A DNA stretch of 64,000 nucleotides from Cronobacter condimenti 1330. Its GTDB lineage: Bacteria; Pseudomonadota; Gammaproteobacteria; Enterobacterales; Enterobacteriaceae. The stretch is from NCBI RefSeq assembly GCF_001277255.1, contig NZ_CP012264.1, positions 3,286,001-3,350,000 on the forward strand, written 5' to 3'. The notes below the pieces were generated by a model. The model was not told where the DNA came from, did not search any database, and worked only from the letters and a program-made list of their open reading frames with translations. Shown piece by piece: positions 59,420 through 64,000 of this stretch. Within the stretch, counting starts at the first letter, position 1. Each line of letters begins with the position of its first letter. Both the position numbers and the translations under genes were made by a program.

Positions 59420-59425
59420 TATACT
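59420..59425 (+). promoter_or_regulatory. -10 element of the ssrA promoter
   Basis: TATACT lies 15 bases before the mature tmRNA 5' end. A TGGTCA 18 bases upstream may be the -35. Confidence 0.6.
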
Positions 59426-59440
59426 CAGCGGTACACTTTT

Positions 59441-59804
59441 GGGGCTGATTCTGGATTCGACGGGATTCGCGAAACCCAAGGTGCATGCCGAGGGGCGGTT
59501 GGCCTCGTAAAAAGCCGCAAAAAAATAGTCGCAAACGACGAAAACTACGCTTTAGCAGCTTAATAACCTGCTTAGAGCCCTCTCTCCCTAGCCTCCGCTC
59601 TTAGGACGGGGATCAAGAGAGGTCAAACCCAAAAGAGATCGCGTGGATACCCTGCCTGGGGTTGAAGCGTTAAAACTAATCAGGCTAGTCTGGTAGTGGC
59701 GTGTCCGTCCGCAGCTGCCAGGCGAATGTAAAGACTGGACTAAGCATGTAGTACCGAGGATGTAGGAATTTCGGACGCGGGTTCAACTCCCGCCAGCTCC
59801 ACCA
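59441..59804 (+). ncRNA. ssrA: tmRNA (transfer-messenger RNA)
   Basis: This 364-nt gene runs from GGGGCTGATTCTGG to the encoded CCA and is very close to E. coli tmRNA. The tag reading frame 59531-59563 encodes ANDENYALAA then stop. The TTCAACTCCCG T-arm and acceptor form the tRNA-Ala-like part with the 5' end. It rescues stalled ribosomes with SmpB. Its 3' end is a classic integration site for P4-type integrases, and one follows directly. Confidence 0.98.
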
Positions 59805-59850
59805 AAATTCTCCATCGGTGATTACCAGAGTCATCCGATGAAGTCCTAAG

Positions 59851-59883
59851 AGCCCGCACGGCGCAAGCCCTGCGGGCTTTTTT
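59851..59883 (+). terminator. Terminator after ssrA
   Basis: AGCCCGCA/TGCGGGCT with a 12-base loop is followed by six T. Confidence 0.88.
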
Positions 59884-59937
59884 GTGCCTTGAATTTGTCC
59901 CGCGAAGTCTGATGCCAACTAATTAAATCCGAACCTT

Positions 59938-59990
59938 TTAGGCACCTTGTTAGGCACCTCATAAAGCTTTATTGTTTTTGAGGTGCCTAA
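59938..59990. repeat. Repeated TTAGGCACCT motifs upstream of the integrase
   Basis: Two direct copies of TTAGGCACCT begin at 59938 and 59950, and an inverted copy (TGAGGTGCCTAA) lies at 59979-59990. Copies two and three form a perfect 12-bp inverted repeat with a 17-base spacer. They stand between the ssrA terminator and the integrase start, where integrase arm-type sites or an autoregulatory operator would be expected. Confidence 0.65.
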
Positions 59991-60008
59991 AACTATGGAA
60001 ACCCGGCA

Positions 60009-61253
60009 ATGGCAAGACAAACCAAACCTCTATCCGTTAAAGAAATCGAATCTGCTAAACCCAGGGAAGCGGACTACGTTCTCTATGATGGTGATGGCCT
60101 TGAGCTACTCATCAAATCCAGCGGGAGTAAAATCTGGCAGTTTCGCTATATTCGCCCTGTCACCAAGAAGCGCGCGAAGAAGAGCATCGGCCCCTACCCA
60201 TCAGTTACCCTTGCCGATGCCAGAAACTATCGGGCAGAGTCTCGCTCACTCCTCGCGAAACAAATCGATCCACAGGAGCATCGGCAAGAACAACTTCGCA
60301 GTTCGCTGGAAGCCAAAACCAATACTTTCCAGCTCGTGGCTGAACGTTGGTGGAATGTGAAGAAGGCCAGTGTGACCGAGGACTACGCAGAAGATATCTG
60401 GCGCTCTCTTGAGAGAGATGTTTTTCCTGCGATTGGCGACGTCAGCGTTACAGATATTAAAGCTCATACACTGGTTCGGGCCGTTCAACCTGTTCAGGCC
60501 AGAGGCGCACTGGAAACCGTCCGTCGCCTTTGCCAGCGCATCAATGAGATCATGATCTATGCCCAAAATACGGGGCTGATTGATGCGGTACCCAGTGTCA
60601 ACATTGGCAAGGCCTTTGAGAAGCCGCAGAAAAAAAATATGCCAAGCATTCGACCGGATCAGCTACCTCAACTGATGCAGACGATGCGAACAGCCAGCAT
60701 TAGCCTTTCCACACGCTGCCTGTTTATGTGGCAACTTCTTACCATTACCCGCCCTGCCGAAGCAGCTGAGGCTCGCTGGGACGAAGTAGATCTGAAAGCG
60801 CGAGAATGGAAAATTCCCGCATCACGGATGAAAATGAACCGTGACCATACTGTCCCATTATCAAATGAAGCAATAGCTGTGCTGGAAATGATGAAGCCAT
60901 TAAGCGGCAATCGAGAATTTATCTTTCCCAGTCGTATCAAGCCCAACCAGCCAATGAATAGTCAGACCGTTAACGCATCGCTAAAACGCGCAGGTTTTGG
61001 TGGGGTGCTCGTTTCACACGGGCTGCGATCTATTGCAAGTACAGCCCTTAATGAGAAAAACTTCCCTCCAGATGTGATTGAGGCGGCATTAGCCCATGTG
61101 GATAAGAATGAGGTTCGTCGTGCTTATAATCGTAGCGATTACCTTGAGCAACGACGAGCGATGATGCAGTGGTGGGCTGATTTTGTCATGGTGGCAGAGC
61201 GTGGAAGTACCATTGAGGTAGGGACAAAAGGAATGCGTTTAGTGGGGAGCTAA
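60009..61253 (+). CDS. P4-type tyrosine integrase
   Basis: This is a 414-residue site-specific recombinase of the phage P4/CP4-57 IntA family. The N-terminal DUF4102 arm-binding part is visible (LSVKEIESAKPREADYVLYD, IGPYPSVTLADAR). The catalytic residues are in place: Arg248 in TITRPAEAAEARWDE, His337 and Arg340 in SHGLRS, His363 in LAHVDKNE and Tyr373 in RRAYNRSDYLE. It appears intact. Its position just after ssrA shows that an element has integrated at the tmRNA 3' end, with attL near 59780-59830. The right end is outside the window. Confidence 0.95.
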   Translation: MARQTKPLSVKEIESAKPREADYVLYDGDGLELLIKSSGSKIWQFRYIRPVTKKRAKKSIGPYPSVTLADARNYRAESRSLLAKQIDPQEHRQEQLRSSLEAKTNTFQLVAERWWNVKKASVTEDYAEDIWRSLERDVFPAIGDVSVTDIKAHTLVRAVQPVQARGALETVRRLCQRINEIMIYAQNTGLIDAVPSVNIGKAFEKPQKKNMPSIRPDQLPQLMQTMRTASISLSTRCLFMWQLLTITRPAEAAEARWDEVDLKAREWKIPASRMKMNRDHTVPLSNEAIAVLEMMKPLSGNREFIFPSRIKPNQPMNSQTVNASLKRAGFGGVLVSHGLRSIASTALNEKNFPPDVIEAALAHVDKNEVRRAYNRSDYLEQRRAMMQWWADFVMVAERGSTIEVGTKGMRLVGS

Positions 61254-61599
61254 GCACAGTTCAGACTTTTACTCTGAACTTGTTAACACAGTACATTTCA
61301 TTCCAGTAACTGCCAGAGGTGGGTGTTTTAAATCTCTATTCAGGTGGTCAAATTCAGTAAACCGCTACAAGCCAAGGCTATACACGAAAGGTTTGCTAAG
61401 CACGGGAGCAAGACATAGTAGATGCCAAAGTGTTAGAGTTTCCACCTTTTGAACGATTTAATAGTAAAATACAAATCCTGCGGGGCATTTTTGGTAGTGT
61501 AGAGCAGCCCCCAAGCCATACTGGAACAGGCGTTCTACAAAATCGTTGAACCAAAACAGGCTTGATTAAATAATAGGCCCTCGACAAGCGAATAGTAAG
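61254..61599. other. Intergenic region between integrase and hsdM
   Basis: 346 bases with lower G+C than the core. I see no credible gene, RNA or repeat. It probably contains the hsdM promoter, but no clear -35/-10 pair was identified. Confidence 0.5.
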
Positions 61600-63381
61600 A
61601 TGAATCTCAGCAGCACAATTAAATCCATTCAGGATATCATGCGCAAGGATGATGGCGTCGACGGAGACGCACAGCGTCTTGGTCAGCTAACATGGATGCT
61701 GTTCCTCAAAGTGTTCGATCAACGAGAAGAGGAATGGGAGGAAAGCGACCCAGCGTATAAATCCCCTTTGCCAGAAAAGTATCGCTGGCGTAACTGGGCT
61801 GCCTATAAAGCAGATGTTGACGGCAAAAAGAAACCACAGATCATCGGTAGTGAACTGATCAATTTCGTTAACAACGAGTTATTCCCGACTCTTAAAGAAA
61901 TTGATGCCAATAAGAGCCCCCGGCACAAAGTGATCCGTAGTGTTTTTGAGGATGCTAATAACTATATGAAATCCGGCCCGCAAATGCTGGCTGTGATCGA
62001 GAAGTTAGAAGAGGCTATCAATTTTCACGATTTTACCATCCGCGCCAATATTGGTGATGTGTACGAGCAAATGCTCAATGACCTGCGTGGCGCAGGTAAT
62101 GCTGGGGAATTTTATACGCCGCGTGCTATCACGGCCTTTATGGCGGATAGAGTCAACCCACGCCTAGACAAGCGTGAGACAGTCATGGACCCAGCCTGTG
62201 GAACAGGCGGCTTCTTGACCGCCGCAATAGACCACTTCCGCAATCAACTCGCGATAATGAAATCATCGCATCCTGAGGACAAGCTAGCTATTGAAAAACT
62301 GATCCTCGGCATAGAAAAGAAGCAGTTGCCGCACCTGCTCTGCACCACCAATATGCTATTGCATGGTATTGATGTGCCTAGCCAGATCGAGCACAAAAAC
62401 ACATTAGGTACCAGTTGGAATGAATGGGGTGACAACGATAAGGTTGACTGTATCATTACCAATCCCCCATTCGGTGGGTATGAAGATGATGGAGTGGGCA
62501 GCGACTATCCTGCAGACCTGCGTACCCGTGAAACCGCCGACATGTTTATGGCGCTCATCATTAAAAAGCTACTGAAGGAAAATGGTCGCGCCGCAGTGGT
62601 ATTACCGGATGGATTTTTATTTGGCGATGGCATCAAAAGCACGCTGAAAAAACTACTACTGCGCGACTGCAAATTGCATACCATCATCCGCTTACCGAAA
62701 GGTGTTTTTGCGCCGTATACTACCATCAAGACCAACCTTCTGTTTTTCACCAAAGGCAACTCGGTGGACAATGGCACTGAATACTTCCACACCGATACCA
62801 TCTGGTTTTACGAGCACCCCTATCCACCAGGTTACAAAAGCTACTCCAAAACCAAGCCCATCCGGCTAGAAGAATTTGAATCCGAGCGAAATTGGTGGGG
62901 TAGCGAGGCCAACGATTTTGCCGACCGGGTAGAAAACGAATTCGCTTGGAAGGTGGATTTCAAAGCCAAACGTGAGCAGGCTGAAACTGATGCGCAACCG
63001 CATTGGCAACTCGCAGAAATGCTCAACAACAAAGCTAGAGAATTGGATTGCCGCATCCGTGATTTGCGCGATTCTATTAAAGGTGTCAGCGATAAAATCC
63101 AGCGTCAAGCTGTTGAAGATGATATTGAAATTTTACGCTATGAAAGTGAGGGCCTACGCTTAAAAGCACGTGATGCCCAAGCGGTTGGTGATGGCCACTA
63201 TTGGCCAATTTTTAATCTTGACCTTAAAAACCCTAATGTACCAGAAGAGGAATCCATTGATCCTGAAGAACTTTTGATTAAATACAAGAAGTTGTTGGGA
63301 GAGATTGAAGAAACAGAAAATCAGCTCAAAAGCGAATTAGCCGCAGCCTTGGCTCATCATTTTTCTGGTGAGGATGTTTGA
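61600..63381 (+). CDS. hsdM: Type I restriction-modification system, DNA methyltransferase subunit
   Basis: This 593-residue N6-adenine methyltransferase has an N-terminal HsdM helical domain (~1-140) and a gamma-class catalytic domain with the SAM motif DPACGTGG (197-204) and catalytic NPPF (288-291). The long charged C-terminal helical part (~450-590) would contact HsdS. It pairs with HsdS to methylate host DNA at a bipartite site. Its stop overlaps the hsdS start (TGATG), so translation is coupled. The lower G+C compared with the core supports acquisition with the island. Confidence 0.95.
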   Translation: MNLSSTIKSIQDIMRKDDGVDGDAQRLGQLTWMLFLKVFDQREEEWEESDPAYKSPLPEKYRWRNWAAYKADVDGKKKPQIIGSELINFVNNELFPTLKEIDANKSPRHKVIRSVFEDANNYMKSGPQMLAVIEKLEEAINFHDFTIRANIGDVYEQMLNDLRGAGNAGEFYTPRAITAFMADRVNPRLDKRETVMDPACGTGGFLTAAIDHFRNQLAIMKSSHPEDKLAIEKLILGIEKKQLPHLLCTTNMLLHGIDVPSQIEHKNTLGTSWNEWGDNDKVDCIITNPPFGGYEDDGVGSDYPADLRTRETADMFMALIIKKLLKENGRAAVVLPDGFLFGDGIKSTLKKLLLRDCKLHTIIRLPKGVFAPYTTIKTNLLFFTKGNSVDNGTEYFHTDTIWFYEHPYPPGYKSYSKTKPIRLEEFESERNWWGSEANDFADRVENEFAWKVDFKAKREQAETDAQPHWQLAEMLNNKARELDCRIRDLRDSIKGVSDKIQRQAVEDDIEILRYESEGLRLKARDAQAVGDGHYWPIFNLDLKNPNVPEEESIDPEELLIKYKKLLGEIEETENQLKSELAAALAHHFSGEDV

Positions 63382-64000
63382 TGGACGCGAAACAATTTTT
63401 GGCTGAATTTGGACATATTGCTAATGCACCAGGTGGTGTAACACGACTACGTGAACTAATTTTTTCCCTTGCATCTGATGGCAAGTTGATTCCAGACTGC
63501 GAGCTTATAGAAAAAACTCACTTAGACAAAGTGGCCGACTTTGTAATGGGTCAGGCCCCCCCTGGAAATGAATGCAATACAACGGGCAAAGGGACAATAT
63601 TTGTCAAGACCGGTGAGTTCGGTGAGCTCTATCCAATTGTTCGTGAATGGACAACAAAGCCACTGAGGTTTGCCAAGCAAGGTGACGTATTAATTTGCGT
63701 AGTTGGTGCAACAGTTGGGAAACTAAATCTTGCGATTGACTGCGCGATTGGTCGAAGTGTAGCGGCGATTCGCCCCCGCGATGGATTGAAAACCAAATAC
63801 TTATACTACATGTTGATGTCGTTTACGTTACAACTTCGCAGTGGTTCGCGTGGTTCAGCACAAGGAGTCATAGGCAAGTCGGAGCTTTCGTCCGTGAAGC
63901 TTAGGGTTCCGAACGATAACGAACAGTCTCGCATCGTCGCCAAAGTCGATGAGCTGATGGCCTTGTGCGACAAGTTTGAAGAGCAGTTGCAATGTCGTCG
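63381..64000 (+). CDS. hsdS: Type I restriction-modification specificity subunit, N-terminal part (partial at window end)
   Basis: The frame is open from ATG 63381 to the window edge (206 codons) with no stop. After an N-terminal helical segment (GGVTRLRELIFSLASDGKLI) comes the first target-recognition domain (DKVADFVMGQAPPG...KTGEFGELYPIVREW), then the conserved GVIGKSELSSVKLRVP and the start of a spacer helix (EQSRIVAKVDELMALCDKFEEQL). The second recognition domain and probably hsdR lie beyond the window. The recognition sequence cannot be deduced. Confidence 0.92.
   Translation, partial: MDAKQFLAEFGHIANAPGGVTRLRELIFSLASDGKLIPDCELIEKTHLDKVADFVMGQAPPGNECNTTGKGTIFVKTGEFGELYPIVREWTTKPLRFAKQGDVLICVVGATVGKLNLAIDCAIGRSVAAIRPRDGLKTKYLYYMLMSFTLQLRSGSRGSAQGVIGKSELSSVKLRVPNDNEQSRIVAKVDELMALCDKFEEQLQCR

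Noticed and set aside
61396..61587. 63-codon minus-strand open frame between integrase and hsdM
   Set aside because: No ribosome-binding site or family resemblance, in a gap that probably holds the hsdM promoter.

Overview
The window is about 64 kb of enterobacterial chromosome. Gene order from trxC to ssrA follows the Escherichia/Salmonella backbone (trxC-tapT-pat-pssA-yfiM-kgtP-rrn-clpB-pgeF-rluD-bamD-raiA-pheA-tyrA-aroF-rplS-trmD-rimM-rpsP-ffh-ypjD-yfjD-grpE-nadK-recN-bamE-ratB-ratA-smpB-ssrA). Core proteins are very close to E. coli in length and sequence. The coding sequence is G+C-rich and the accessory genes differ from E. coli, which suggests Cronobacter or a close relative. The genus is an inference; the family is secure.

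Layout: 1-6.8 kb holds core genes for thioredoxin 2, tRNA modification, lysine acetylation, phosphatidylserine synthesis and 2-oxoglutarate uptake. 6.9-10.5 kb is an accessory pocket: a DUF4385 gene, a thiamine-diphosphate enzyme, an XRE regulator with two membrane helices, and a remnant of an amino-acid ABC transporter ATPase. 10.7-16.1 kb is a complete rRNA operon on the minus strand (16S, tRNA-Glu, 23S, 5S) with P1/P2 promoters, boxA sites and a terminator. 16.2-30 kb holds clpB behind a sigma-32 promoter, envelope and ribosome-hibernation genes, and the aromatic amino-acid block (pheL attenuator-pheA, aroF-tyrA with a TyrR box). This stretch has three local insertions compared with E. coli: an LprI-domain protein, an SMP-30 family protein, and a PepSY/DUF2946 pair. 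30-41.7 kb is core again: the rpsP-rimM-trmD-rplS operon, ffh, heat-shock grpE, nadK, SOS-controlled recN with two LexA boxes, bamE, ratAB and smpB.

41.8-58.8 kb is a four-gene minus-strand cluster between smpB and ssrA. It encodes a giant BapA-like biofilm adhesin with about 36 Ig-like repeats, followed by its own type I secretion system (TolC-like, ABC and HlyD-like proteins; bapBCD). The adhesin frame is open for about 12.2 kb except for one in-frame TAG at 57301-57303, exactly where sister repeats have a CAG (Gln) codon. The allele therefore looks like a recent nonsense mutation.

59.4-64 kb holds tmRNA (ssrA) and, just downstream, the start of a genomic island: a P4-type tyrosine integrase preceded by repeated TTAGGCACCT motifs, then a type I restriction-modification module (hsdM, and hsdS cut by the window edge). 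The window contains no CRISPR array, no intact insertion sequence, and no system I can defend as wholly new. The most notable items are the interrupted giant adhesin and its secretion locus, the ssrA-linked island with its repeat cluster, and a compact unexplained foldable element near 10.0 kb.
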